From the NCBI GenBank assembly GCA_947476535.1, contig CANJRC010000003.1:28034-92033 (forward strand): a stretch of 64,000 bases of DNA, in the 5' to 3' direction. The DNA comes from Betaproteobacteria bacterium (GTDB lineage Bacteria > Pseudomonadota > Gammaproteobacteria > Burkholderiales > SG8-39). The notes below the pieces were generated by a model that ran no database searches, was not told the DNA's origin, and saw only the letters and a program-made list of their open reading frames with translations. Below are positions 14,091-24,033 of this stretch, piece by piece (position 1 is the stretch's first letter; every line of letters begins with the position of its first letter). A program made the position numbers and the translations under genes.

Positions 14091-15105
14091 GGAAACACTG
14101 AATAAGTCTGCGAATCGGAATACCAATGATGACGCTGAGGCGTTAAGCGTGAATCAGTTGACCGAACGGGATAATAGCGACGATGAAGCCAATGACACAG
14201 GCTGCGACGAAGGGATTCGAGGTGCACGGTAGAGACACCGCGCAAGGCGGGGTTTCTTGCGCGCATGGAGGCGCTGGTTCCTTGGGCTGAGTTCTGTACG
14301 TTGATCGAACCGTACTACCCGAAAGCCGGCGGCGGTCGCCCGCCCACAGGGCATGGGGCGGATGCTGCGGATGTACTGCATTGCCATCTGATTCAACCTG
14401 TCTGACGAGCCCTGCGAGGATGCGCTCTACGATATCGCTGCATTTCGTGATTTCTGTGGAATTGACCTGGGCTGCGGCAAGCGCGACCCGGAAATGCACC
14501 AGCGCAAGAAGGGCAACCAATGGCACTTTGGCATAAAGCTGCACATCGGCGCGGATGGCCAGGGCGGCCTGATCCACAGCGCGAGCGTCACCGCCGGCAA
14601 CATGCAGAACAGCCAAGAGTTGCCCAACCTGCTGCATGGTGGTGAGACCCGGCTCTACGGCGACAGTGCCTACCGGGGAGAGAAGCAGCGCAAACAGCTC
14701 AAGGGTATCGCGCCCAGCGCGAAGGACTACACCAACAAGTGGGCCTACCGGAACCGGTCCTTGACCGATGCGGACAAAGAACCCAACCGGCGCTAGTCGA
14801 GTGTGCGTTCCAAGGTTGAGCACCTGTTCCTGGCGCTCAAGCGCATCTGGGGCTTCACCAAGGTCCGCTATCGGGGGCTGGCCAAGAATTCCAACCACGC
14901 GTTCGCGATGCTCGCTCTGATCAATCTGAGCAAATGGGGAAGGCCACTCACAGGACAGGTGCATCCAGCGTGATCGAAATACCCGGGAAGAGCCCACTGC
15001 CCCTCAAAAAACCATCTTCAGATCGAAGAAAAATTCGTTCAATTCACAATTTCAACTGAGTCGCGTTCATCTGTCGCTCGCGACAGCTACTTGATCAGCG
15101 ATTCC
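14091..15105. mobile_element. Degenerate IS5-family insertion sequence
   Basis: Left end GGAAACACTGAATAAGTCTGCG resembles IS5-type ends. A partially matching inverted copy (ACTTGATCAGCGATTCC) lies at about 15089-15105. Both ends are flanked by TAA (14088-14090 and 15106-15108). Exact right boundary uncertain. Confidence 0.6.
14230..14973 (+). pseudogene. IS5-family transposase remnant (frameshift, nonsense codons, internal deletion)
   Basis: FLARMEALVPWAEFCTLIEPYYPKAGGGRPP, then a frame change to RMLRMYCIAI*FNLSDEPCEDALYDIAAFRDFCGIDLG, then a deletion to KRDPEMHQRKKGNQWHFGIKLHIGADGQGG...GDSAYRG; in-frame TAG at 14794-14796; C-terminal SKVEHLFLALKRIWGFTKVRYRGLAKNSNHAFAMLALINL. Confidence 0.9.
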
Positions 15106-15233
15106 TAAACTGTAACGGTTGTTCTTTTTCATGGGCGCCATTGGGTGATGACCAGAATGCCTTTTTTCTTGGTGAACGCAATGCGAGAAGGAATTGCGTA
15201 AAATCCCCCCAACTCATTTCCGGGAAGAAACCT

Positions 15234-15788
15234 ATGTCAGGTGGTCATGGACACGTCGACCCGTCCAACAAGGGCGTGGCGCTGCTGATTTCGGTGCTGG
15301 CGCTGGTGCTCGCGTTTTCGGAAACGCTGGGGAAGAGCGCACAGACCGAAGCGCTGAACGCCAACATCGAGGCCAATAACCTGTGGGCCTTCTTCCAGGC
15401 CAAAACCATCCGCCAGACCACGGTGCGAGCAGTAGCCGAGTCGCTGGAGGCGGCGCTGGGCAACAAGGCGGGAGAGCTCGCCAAGTCGCGCATCCAGAAA
15501 TGGAAGGAAGCAGCCGACCGCTACCAGTCGGAGCCGGAAACCGGCGAGGGCCGCAAGGAGCTGGCCGATCGCGCCAAGAAAGCCGAAGCGAGGCGCGACC
15601 TGCGGCTTGCCGCCTACCACCATTATGAACTGGCCTCGGGCGCTGTCCAGATCGCTATCGTGCTCGCCTCGGCGTCCATCATCACCACCATGATCGCCCT
15701 GACCTGGACCAGCGGTTTATTGGGCGTGGTGGGGGTCGCCTTCTGCCTGATCGGGTTTTTCGCTCCCAACTCGGTTCACCTGTTCTAG
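15234..15788 (+). CDS. DUF4337-like membrane protein
   Basis: NKGVALLISVLALVLAFSETLGKSAQTEALNANIEANNLWAFFQAKTIRQT and two C-terminal TM helices. Confidence 0.75.
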   Translation: MSGGHGHVDPSNKGVALLISVLALVLAFSETLGKSAQTEALNANIEANNLWAFFQAKTIRQTTVRAVAESLEAALGNKAGELAKSRIQKWKEAADRYQSEPETGEGRKELADRAKKAEARRDLRLAAYHHYELASGAVQIAIVLASASIITTMIALTWTSGLLGVVGVAFCLIGFFAPNSVHLF

Positions 15789-15999
15789 CCGGACGCCTGC
15801 AGGCGAACCCGCGGCTCATCCGCCAGCGTGGGTGCGCCCGCTACAAGCCGAGTCCATTCGATCGCTCCTCCGGTATACTCCGCCCCGCAGTCTGAGTACT
15901 GCTTTGAGTCACCTCGCGGCGCAGTGAAGCCTTTTCTGCGCCATCCGTAAGCCCTTGCGATTCCCCGCAATGGTGGATACCACACATTGGGAGCCATGC

Positions 16000-17100
16000 A
16001 TGAAACGCAGATCTTTTCTGAAAACGGCCGCCGCATTGCCGGCGCTATCCACCGTCGGAACTTATGGACTTGGCCGTTCCGCATACGCCGCCGCCGAGCC
16101 CTGGGCCAACGGCACCGAGTGGAAACTGTTCGAGGTCACCACGCGGGTCGAACTGACCGCCGCCGACAGCGCGGGGCGCGCCTGGATTCCGTTGCCTTCG
16201 GTGCTGAGCGATTATTCGCGCCCCTTGAGCAATGACTGGACGAGCAACGTCAAGACGCAACAGCTGCATGATGCGCATTACGGCTCTACTGCCATGCTGT
16301 ATGCGGAGTGGAACCAGGGGGGGGAGCGCCCCTTTGTGGAGGTCAGTAGCCGCATCCTGACACGTGATCGCGCCGTGGACCTCTCCAGACCAAGGCGCTT
16401 CGAGAAGGAAAGCGCCGTGGACCTTGCCGAATACCTCAAGGCCACCGAACTCCTGCCGACAGACGGCATCGTCAAGTCAACCGCGCTCAAAGCCGTAGGC
16501 AAGGCGAACACAGACGTGGCCAAGTCGCGCGCCATCTACGAATGGATCGTCGACAACACCTTTCGCGACCCTAAGACGCGCGGCTGCGGCCAGGGCGACA
16601 TCAAGGCGATGCTCCAGACCGGGAACCTCAGCGGCAAGTGCGCGGACCTCAATGCCTTGTTCGTCGGCATGGCGCGTTCCGTCGGCATCCCGGCGCGCGA
16701 TGTCTACGGCCTGCGGATAAATCCCTCGCAGTGGGGCTATCGCAGCATGAGCGCTTCGGGCAACGTGACGCGCGCCCAGCATTGCCGGGCCGAGTTCTAC
16801 AGCGCATCGCACGGCTGGGTGCCGGTAGATCCGGCCGACGTACGCAAAGTCATCCTCGAGGAGCCGCCGGGCAACCTCCAAGTGACCGACGCCAAGGTGA
16901 AGCTCGCACGCGAAAAACTCTTTGGCGCCTGGGAAATGAACTGGCTGCCGTACAACACATCGCACGACATCAAGCTGCCCAACAGCAAGGGTGCCCCGCT
17001 TGGCTTCCTGATGTATCCGCAGGTCGAAACAGCGTCCGCGCGCAAGGACCCCTACGACCCGGACAACTTCAAGTACACCATCACGGCCAAGGCGGCCTGA
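16000..17100 (+). CDS. Exported transglutaminase-like protein with Tat-type signal
   Basis: MKRRSFLKTAAALPAL twin-arginine-type leader; GKCADLNALFVGMARSVGIPARDVYGLRI (Cys), HCRAEFYSASHGWVPVDPADV (His/Asp). Confidence 0.85.
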   Translation: MKRRSFLKTAAALPALSTVGTYGLGRSAYAAAEPWANGTEWKLFEVTTRVELTAADSAGRAWIPLPSVLSDYSRPLSNDWTSNVKTQQLHDAHYGSTAMLYAEWNQGGERPFVEVSSRILTRDRAVDLSRPRRFEKESAVDLAEYLKATELLPTDGIVKSTALKAVGKANTDVAKSRAIYEWIVDNTFRDPKTRGCGQGDIKAMLQTGNLSGKCADLNALFVGMARSVGIPARDVYGLRINPSQWGYRSMSASGNVTRAQHCRAEFYSASHGWVPVDPADVRKVILEEPPGNLQVTDAKVKLAREKLFGAWEMNWLPYNTSHDIKLPNSKGAPLGFLMYPQVETASARKDPYDPDNFKYTITAKAA

Positions 17101-17102
17101 AC

Positions 17103-17684
17103 ATGCCGCCCGCCCCCCTCGGTGCGCCAGTCGGTGCGCGCCGCAGGGCGCTCGCCCGCCTCGGCGCAGCGGGGCTCTCGCTGCTGCTTCCCTGCGGCGC
17201 TGCCTTTGCAAAGGCAGCGCCAGCAAGGTTTGCGAAGTGGAAGGGAGGCGCAACGCCGCCCCTCGTGCTCAATGATCGCAAAGGCAGGGATTACGACCTG
17301 GCGAGTTACCGCGGCAAGCTCGTGCTGGTGAATTTCTGGGCCACCTGGTGCGAGCCCTGTCGCGAGGAAATGCCCTCGCTGGAAGAGTTGCAGGAACGCT
17401 ACAAGGGCCGCCCGCTGGTGGTCCTGACCGTGAACATGGAGGAGTCGGATGCCAAGGTCGCGCGCTTCATGGAGTCCACCTTGCTACAGGCCGACAGCCT
17501 GATCGTTCTTTACGACCGATTCGGCACCGTCGCCAAAGCCTGGAAGGCGCGCCTCTTGCCAGTGACTTTTCTTGTGGGTGCCGATGGGCGCATGCGCGCG
17601 AGCCTCCTAGGCACTGCCGACTGGACCTCGCCTGAAGTGCTTGCGCAGATCGACAGTTTCATGCCCGGGAAAGCGGCCCGATAA
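17103..17684 (+). CDS. TlpA/ResA-like thioredoxin-fold protein
   Basis: KLVLVNFWATWCEPCREEMPSLEEL (WCEPC motif) with N-terminal signal; starts 2 nt after the preceding stop. Confidence 0.88.
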   Translation: MPPAPLGAPVGARRRALARLGAAGLSLLLPCGAAFAKAAPARFAKWKGGATPPLVLNDRKGRDYDLASYRGKLVLVNFWATWCEPCREEMPSLEELQERYKGRPLVVLTVNMEESDAKVARFMESTLLQADSLIVLYDRFGTVAKAWKARLLPVTFLVGADGRMRASLLGTADWTSPEVLAQIDSFMPGKAAR

Positions 17685-17790
17685 TCGCCGACCGTCGCAC
17701 CGGACCGGCGCTGCCAAGCACAGCAGCCCCCAACACCGTTACAGCGCACCGTAGAATGTCGCCAACCAACCGGTTCGGGGAAAGCAGGCC

Positions 17791-18867
17791 GTGAAGCATG
17801 ACAATGTGGTGAACGTAGCGCAAATCGATGATTTCGACGAGATCATCGACGTGCGCTCACCCGCGGAGTACGCGCTGGATCGCGTGCCCGGAGCGGTCAA
17901 CTATCCTGTTCTCAACAACGAGCAGCGCGTGCGCATCGGCACCCTCTACAAACAGGTTTCGCCCTTCGAGGCGCGCAAGCTCGGCGCAGCCCTCGTCGCG
18001 CGCAACATCGCGGATCACATCGAGAATACCTTTCTCTCGCGCGGCAGCAACTGGCAGCCGCTCGTGTATTGCTGGCGCGGCGGCAAACGCTCGGGCGCCA
18101 TGGCGCAGGTCATGCGCGACATCGGCTGGCGGGTAGCCATCCTCGATGGCGGTTACCAGGGCTACCGTCGCGACATCCTCGCTCAACTTGACGCCCTGCC
18201 CGCGCGACTCGCGTTTCGTGTCATCTGCGGCCCCACGGGTAGCGGCAAGAGCAGCCTTTTGCGCGCGCTCGCCGCCCAGGGCGCCCAGGTGCTCGACCTG
18301 GAAGCGCTGGCCTGCCATCGCGGGTCGGTGCTGGGCGGGCTGCCCGGCGAACCGCAACCGACCCAGAAATGGTTCGACAGCCAGATCTGGAACGCATTGC
18401 GGCAATTCGATCCCGCCCGCCCGATCTGGGTGGAGGCGGAAAGCCGCAAGATCGGCGTGCTGCAGGTGCCCGAGCAGCTGTTGATCCGCATCCGTGCATC
18501 CCAGGCCACCCTCATCGATGCGCCGATTGCGGCAAGGGTGGAGCTGCTGATCCGAGAATACCCGCACATGCTTGCCGATCCTGCGTGGCTGAAGGCGCGC
18601 CTGGCGCAACTTTCGCGACTGCAATCGCATGAGACGATCGAGCGCTGGATGGCGCAGATCGACGCCAAAGCCTGGGAGCATCTCGTGCTCGACTTGCTGG
18701 TGAATCACTACGACCCGCTCTACCAGCGCTCCATGCACAAGAGTTATCCGTCGATCGACAGCGCTCCCGTCATCCGCCCGACACAGCTCGATATGCAGTC
18801 AGTCGCCGAATGCGCAAGGCAACTGTGCGCAGCCGATGAACCGGTGCTGGCAGGCGCCGGCACGTAA
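17791..18867 (+). CDS. mnmH: tRNA 2-selenouridine synthase MnmH/SelU
   Basis: Rhodanese domain DVRSPAEYALDRVPGAVNYPVL and LVYCWRGGKRSGAM, then P-loop GPTGSGKSSLLRAL. Confidence 0.93.
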   Translation: MKHDNVVNVAQIDDFDEIIDVRSPAEYALDRVPGAVNYPVLNNEQRVRIGTLYKQVSPFEARKLGAALVARNIADHIENTFLSRGSNWQPLVYCWRGGKRSGAMAQVMRDIGWRVAILDGGYQGYRRDILAQLDALPARLAFRVICGPTGSGKSSLLRALAAQGAQVLDLEALACHRGSVLGGLPGEPQPTQKWFDSQIWNALRQFDPARPIWVEAESRKIGVLQVPEQLLIRIRASQATLIDAPIAARVELLIREYPHMLADPAWLKARLAQLSRLQSHETIERWMAQIDAKAWEHLVLDLLVNHYDPLYQRSMHKSYPSIDSAPVIRPTQLDMQSVAECARQLCAADEPVLAGAGT

Positions 18868-18955
18868 GGGCTCATTTCACAATTGAGGGGATACTCCCCT
18901 CCCCCTACTTCAGCGGCCATTTTGGCAATTCTGAAATAGCCTCTAAGAGGCTGAC

Positions 18956-19879
18956 CTAGAACCCGCCCAACGCCCTTAGGTGCGCAACGACGCTGCGGCC
19001 CAGCGCCGACAAGGCATACCCGCCTTCCAGCATAGAAACGATGCGGCCTTGCGCATGGGTGTCGGCAATTCGCTTGATCTCGGTACTGACCCACGCGTAA
19101 TCGGCTTCGGTCAGGCGCAGCATGGCCATGTCGTCCTCACGGTGTGCGTCGAAGCCCGCCGACACGAAAATCATCTCGGGACGAAACGCCTCGAGTCGCG
19201 GCAGGCAGACCTGCTCGAAGGCATCGCGAAAGCCGACGCCATCGGTGCCGGCGCGCAGGGGCACGCTCGCCATGTTGTCTGCCACAGTACCGGTGCCGCT
19301 GTAGGGATAATACGGGTGCTGGAAGGTCCCGGTCATGAGCACGCGCTCATCATAGGAGAAGATGTCTTCCGTACCATTGCCGTGGTGGACATCGAAATCG
19401 ACGATCGCCACGCGCTTGAGTCCGTGCACCTCCAGCGCATGGCGCGCGGCGATCGCGACGTTGTTGAAGAAACAAAAGCCCATGGCGCGCTCGCGGCAGG
19501 CATGGTGGCCGGGCGGACGCACCGCGCAAAAGGCCGCATCCGCCTCGCCACGCATCACCAGGTCGGTCGCAAATACGCCCGCGCCAGCCGCGCGCAGCGC
19601 CGCCTGCAAGGTGCCAGGGCTCATTGCGGTATCGGGATCCAGGTGTACCACACCTTGCGCAGGCGAAGCCGCGCGGACGCTGTCGATGTAGGACTGCGGA
19701 TGCACCCTGGCGATCGAAGCGTCAGTCGCCAACGGCGCCTCGTGCGGATCGAGAAGAACCGAAAGGCCCGATGCGATGAGCTGGTCCTCCACTGCGGCGA
19801 GCCGCTCAGGGCACTCAGGGTGCCCTTCCCCCATGTTGTGCCCGCGGCAATCGGCATGGCTGATGAATGCAAGTGTCAT
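18956..19879 (-). CDS. Histone deacetylase superfamily protein (AcuC/acetylpolyamine amidohydrolase-like)
   Basis: [68 protein letters not shown]. Confidence 0.93.
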   Translation of the reverse strand: MTLAFISHADCRGHNMGEGHPECPERLAAVEDQLIASGLSVLLDPHEAPLATDASIARVHPQSYIDSVRAASPAQGVVHLDPDTAMSPGTLQAALRAAGAGVFATDLVMRGEADAAFCAVRPPGHHACRERAMGFCFFNNVAIAARHALEVHGLKRVAIVDFDVHHGNGTEDIFSYDERVLMTGTFQHPYYPYSGTGTVADNMASVPLRAGTDGVGFRDAFEQVCLPRLEAFRPEMIFVSAGFDAHREDDMAMLRLTEADYAWVSTEIKRIADTHAQGRIVSMLEGGYALSALGRSVVAHLRALGGF

Positions 19880-19958
19880 GAATGGTAGCGAAGAACCGGT
19901 TTTATTCCACGAAAGGCGTCTCAACTGAAAATATTTTCAGTGGCCCAGGAGCCCAATC

Positions 19959-20948
19959 ATGATACGGGAATCCGCTACACTTGCGGCCAGCCAGCAGGCT
20001 CATCTACAGGTCGGATCACGCTCATCAATGGCCCTTTCATCACTGCAAAATGTCATCACTCAGGCCGGCAAGGTCGTACTCGGCAAGGAGCACCAGATCC
20101 GGCTCGCGCTGGCCTGCCTGCTCGCGCGCGGCCACTTGCTCATCGAAGATCTTCCGGGCGTTGGAAAAACCACGCTCGCGCATGTGCTGGCGCGCCTGCT
20201 TGGACTGAACTTCCATCGCATCCAGTTCACCAGCGACATGCTGCCGGCGGACATCATCGGCGTATCGGTGTATGAGCGCGACACGGGCACCTTCAAATTT
20301 CATCCCGGCCCGATCTTCTCCCAGCTGATCCTTGCCGATGAAGTCAATCGCGCCACACCCAAGACGCAGTCGGCGCTGCTCGAAGCCATGGAAGAACACC
20401 AGGTAACGGCAGAAGGCGAGACGCGCCCACTACCCGAGCCGTTCTTCGTCATCGCCACCCAGAACCCGTCGCACCAGGTAGGCACCTTCGCGCTGCCCGA
20501 ATCCCAGCTGGACCGCTTCCTGATGCGCATTGAGCTCGGCTATCCGGATCGTGAGGCCGAGCGTGCGCTGTTGCAGGGCGTCGAACGCCGCGACATGATT
20601 GGCGGCCTCACCCCATGCCTCACACCCGACCAACTCACGAAGCTGCAATCGATGGTGCGCAACGTCCACGCCGCCCCGGCGCTGCTCGACTACATCCAGG
20701 CGCTCATCGAGCAATCGCGCCGCTCGCCCGACTACGCCAACGGGCTCTCGCCCCGCGCGGCGCTCGGGCTGCTGGCATCGTCACGCGCCTGGGCGCTACT
20801 CGAGGGCCGCGACAGCGTGCTGCCGGAAGACATCCAGGCGGTGCTGCCGGGAATTGCCGGCCACCGCCTGCGCCCTGTGCACGACGGCCTGCGGCGCTCG
20901 AGCAGCGACACCGCCGCCGGGCTGATTACCGCAGTTACCATCCCATGA
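19959..20948 (+). CDS. MoxR-family AAA+ ATPase (start may be 20028)
   Basis: HLLIEDLPGVGKTTLAHVLARLLGL, LLADEVNRATPKTQSALLEAMEEHQVT, FFVIATQNPSHQVGTFALPESQLDRF. Confidence 0.93.
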   Translation: MIRESATLAASQQAHLQVGSRSSMALSSLQNVITQAGKVVLGKEHQIRLALACLLARGHLLIEDLPGVGKTTLAHVLARLLGLNFHRIQFTSDMLPADIIGVSVYERDTGTFKFHPGPIFSQLILADEVNRATPKTQSALLEAMEEHQVTAEGETRPLPEPFFVIATQNPSHQVGTFALPESQLDRFLMRIELGYPDREAERALLQGVERRDMIGGLTPCLTPDQLTKLQSMVRNVHAAPALLDYIQALIEQSRRSPDYANGLSPRAALGLLASSRAWALLEGRDSVLPEDIQAVLPGIAGHRLRPVHDGLRRSSSDTAAGLITAVTIP

Positions 20949-21028
20949 ACCGACGGCACTCCTGACACCCGGCAAACGAATCTACGCATACGCCCGCTCG
21001 AGAACACGACAGCCCACAGGCCCCCTCC

Positions 21029-22009
21029 ATGCTGCAGCGCGTCCTGCAACCGTTGCGCAAGTACTCGCGAATTTACGACTTCGCCCAGTGGTTCTACCGG
21101 CGCCATGCGCCAGAACCGGGGACCATCGTGCTTACGCAACGCCGCGTGTATGTGCTGCCGAGCCGCCAGGGTCTGGTATTCGGCACGTCGATGGTGGTGA
21201 TGCTGATCGGTTCCATCAATTACAACCTGAGTCTTGGCTACGTGCTCACCTTCCTCTTGACCGGAATGGGCGTGGTGTCGATCCTGCACACCTTTCGCAA
21301 CCTGGCCCGCCTCGCCGTGAGTCCCGGCCGCGTCGATCCGGTATTCGCGGGCGAAGTAGCGCAGTTTCACGTGCATATCGAGAATCCGGACAGGCACGAC
21401 CGTTTCAGCCTCGTTCTCACCTGTAAGGGCGAGATGGTGAGCTGCGACATCCCCGCGCAACGCGTGGGCGTGGTGGTCATACGGCAGCGCGCGCAAAAGC
21501 GCGGCTGGATGCCACTCGAACGCGTGACCCTGGAGACGCGCTACCCGCTCGGGCTCACGCGCGCCTGGAGCTATGTGCGGCCGGAGATGCGTGCCCTGGT
21601 CTATCCCACGCCGGATGACGCGCTCCTGCCAATGCCGCAAGCACGCCCCGAGGCAGGCGATGCGATTTCGGTGGGCTCGGGGAGCGACGACTTCTTCGGA
21701 CTGCGCACCTACCAGCCCAGCGACTCGCCGCGGCACGTGGCCTGGAAAGCCGCCGCCCGCACCGACACGCCGCTGACCAAGGTGTTCATCGGCCGCGCGG
21801 CCTCGGAGCTGTGGTTCGATTTCGACGACATGCCGCAGGGTTTCGACACCGAAGCAAGGCTGTCGCGGCTCAGCCGCTGGGTGCTGCTCGCGACACAAAG
21901 CGGCGCGCGCTATGGCTTGCGTCTGCCGGGCACGCAGATCCCCCTGGGTGATGGCGAGGGGCATCGCGAGGCGTGCCTGCGGACACTGGCGCTGTTCGAG
22001 CGCGCATAG
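21029..22009 (+). CDS. DUF58 domain-containing protein
   Basis: DDFFGLRTYQPSDSPRHVAWKAAART motif; two N-terminal TM segments; located between moxR and tgpA-like genes. Confidence 0.88.
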   Translation: MLQRVLQPLRKYSRIYDFAQWFYRRHAPEPGTIVLTQRRVYVLPSRQGLVFGTSMVVMLIGSINYNLSLGYVLTFLLTGMGVVSILHTFRNLARLAVSPGRVDPVFAGEVAQFHVHIENPDRHDRFSLVLTCKGEMVSCDIPAQRVGVVVIRQRAQKRGWMPLERVTLETRYPLGLTRAWSYVRPEMRALVYPTPDDALLPMPQARPEAGDAISVGSGSDDFFGLRTYQPSDSPRHVAWKAAARTDTPLTKVFIGRAASELWFDFDDMPQGFDTEARLSRLSRWVLLATQSGARYGLRLPGTQIPLGDGEGHREACLRTLALFERA

Positions 22010-22028
22010 GCGAGTCCACTGCAACGAC

Positions 22029-23978
22029 ATGCAAAAGCCCATTGACCTTCCGATCCATCGCTTCAGCGACATGGCGCTGCTGCTGGCCGGCCTCGCGCTG
22101 TCGGCGGCGCCGCACGCGGCGCGCCTGTCGTGGTGGGTGTCGGGCGCCGCGATGCTGTTTTTTTCCTGGCGACTGTTCATTGCCTGGCGCCATCGCGCCC
22201 TGCCGCCGCGCTGGCTACTGCTAGTGCTCACCGTGGCGGGCATGGTCGGCGTGTACCTCACGTTTCGCACCATCTTCGGCCGCGATGCGGGCGTCACGCT
22301 GCTGGTGTTGCTGTTGTCGCTGAAGCTGATGGAAATGCGCGCCCCGCGCGATGTCTTCGTGGTGGTGTTCCTGTCGTACTTTCTCGCCCTCACCAACTTT
22401 TTCTATTCGCAGACCATTCCGACGGCAACGCTCATGCTCGCCACTGTCCTGCTGGTGACCGCGAGCCTGTCGGGCGCATCAGCACCATCGCGCCCCATGG
22501 CGGCCAACCTTCGCACCGCGGGCAGCCTGCTGCTGCAGGCAAGCCCGGTGATGCTGCTGCTATTCTTTCTGTTCCCCCGCGTGCAAGGGCCATTGTGGGG
22601 CGTGCCGCAGGACGCGTACTCCGGCGTCACGGGCCTCTCGGACAGCATGTCGCCCGGATCGCTCAGCCGCCTGTCCACATCGGACGCCATCGCATTCCGC
22701 GTGAAGTTCCAGGGCGAGGCGCCGCCCCGGGGCACGATGTATTGGCGCGGGCCGGTGTTCTGGGATTTCGACGGCCGGACCTGGCGGCCGGGCGGCGGCA
22801 GGCTGCGACCGTCACTGCGCTTCGAAGCCTTCGGCAAGCCCGTCGATTACGAAGTCACGCTCGAGCCGCACAATTTTTTCTGGCTGTTCGGGCTCGACCT
22901 GCCGGCCAGTTCACCGCCTAATGCCCGATTTACGAGCGATTACCAGATGCTCTCCATACAGGCGGTGCGCACGCGCATCCGATACGACCTGCGCTCCTAT
23001 ACGGAATACCGCACTTCGGACGGTAACGGCGAGGAGGAGATAGCCTCTGCCACGCGACTGCCGGGCAACCTAAATCCGCGCGCCCGCGGCCTGGGGCGCG
23101 AATGGCGCCGCGCGCTCGGCAGCGACGAGGCCATCCTGCGCCAGGCGATCGAGTACATCCGTTCCGGAGGCTTCGAGTACACGCTGCAGCCGCCGCTGTT
23201 GCAGCAGAACACGGTAGACGAGTTCCTCTTCGACACCAAGAAGGGTTTTTGCGAGCATTTTTCCGGCGCATTTACGTTTCTCATGCGCGCGGCTGGCGTT
23301 CCCGCACGCGTGGTGACGGGCTATCAGGGAGGAGACCTGAACCCGGTCGATGATTACCACATCGTTCGACAGTCCGATGCCCACGCCTGGTCGGAAGTCT
23401 ATTTGCAAGGCCGGGGCTGGGTACGTGTCGATCCAACCGCCGTCGTCGTTCCCTCCCGCATCGAATCCGGTCTGGCTTCTTCCGTGCCGCAGAACACCGT
23501 TCCATTGATCATGCGTGAGGAACTCGCGTGGCTGCGTGGCATGCGCTACAACTGGGATGCGCTCGCAAACAAATGGAACCAGTGGGTGCTGGGCTACAAC
23601 CCGGACCGACAGCGCGACATGCTGAGCAAGCTCGGAGTGTCTCAGCCGAACTGGCAGAACCTAGCGCAGCTGATGTTCTGGAGCGTGGCCGTCGTCCTCG
23701 GACTGATGGCGGCATGGCTGCTTTGGAAATTCCGCAACCACGACCCGGTGCAGGCGGCCTGGTTGTCATTCTGCGAGAAGCTCGCGCGCAAGGGCATGGC
23801 CCGGCGCCCGGATGAAGGCCCGATCGATTTCGCCGCTCGCATTGCTCCCGCGCTTCCCGACACGGCAGGTGCCGCGCGGGAGATCGCGAATCTGTATGCC
23901 GCGCTGCGCTACGGTCGCACGCCCTCCGCCGACGGGGTCGCTCGATTGCGCCGCGCAGTGGGCGCATTCAAGATATGA
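22029..23978 (+). CDS. TgpA-type membrane transglutaminase (DUF3488/DUF4129-like)
   Basis: Multiple N-terminal TM helices, then KKGFCEHFSGAFTFLMRAAGVPARVVTGYQGG...DAHAWSEVYLQGRGWVRVDPT. Confidence 0.9.
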   Translation: MQKPIDLPIHRFSDMALLLAGLALSAAPHAARLSWWVSGAAMLFFSWRLFIAWRHRALPPRWLLLVLTVAGMVGVYLTFRTIFGRDAGVTLLVLLLSLKLMEMRAPRDVFVVVFLSYFLALTNFFYSQTIPTATLMLATVLLVTASLSGASAPSRPMAANLRTAGSLLLQASPVMLLLFFLFPRVQGPLWGVPQDAYSGVTGLSDSMSPGSLSRLSTSDAIAFRVKFQGEAPPRGTMYWRGPVFWDFDGRTWRPGGGRLRPSLRFEAFGKPVDYEVTLEPHNFFWLFGLDLPASSPPNARFTSDYQMLSIQAVRTRIRYDLRSYTEYRTSDGNGEEEIASATRLPGNLNPRARGLGREWRRALGSDEAILRQAIEYIRSGGFEYTLQPPLLQQNTVDEFLFDTKKGFCEHFSGAFTFLMRAAGVPARVVTGYQGGDLNPVDDYHIVRQSDAHAWSEVYLQGRGWVRVDPTAVVVPSRIESGLASSVPQNTVPLIMREELAWLRGMRYNWDALANKWNQWVLGYNPDRQRDMLSKLGVSQPNWQNLAQLMFWSVAVVLGLMAAWLLWKFRNHDPVQAAWLSFCEKLARKGMARRPDEGPIDFAARIAPALPDTAGAAREIANLYAALRYGRTPSADGVARLRRAVGAFKI

Positions 23979-24033
23979 CGACGATCGTCAATGCGCGCGG
24001 TAGAATCCGCGCCATGCATGATCGGTACGAGCG

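Noticed and set aside
14143-14997. 284-aa minus-strand ORF across the IS5 remnant
   Set aside because: Antisense of the decayed transposase; the plus-strand remnant explains the sequence.
20732-22396. 554-aa minus-strand ORF opposite the DUF58/TgpA genes
   Set aside because: Antisense to two well-supported genes; low-complexity composition typical of spurious ORFs in high-GC DNA.
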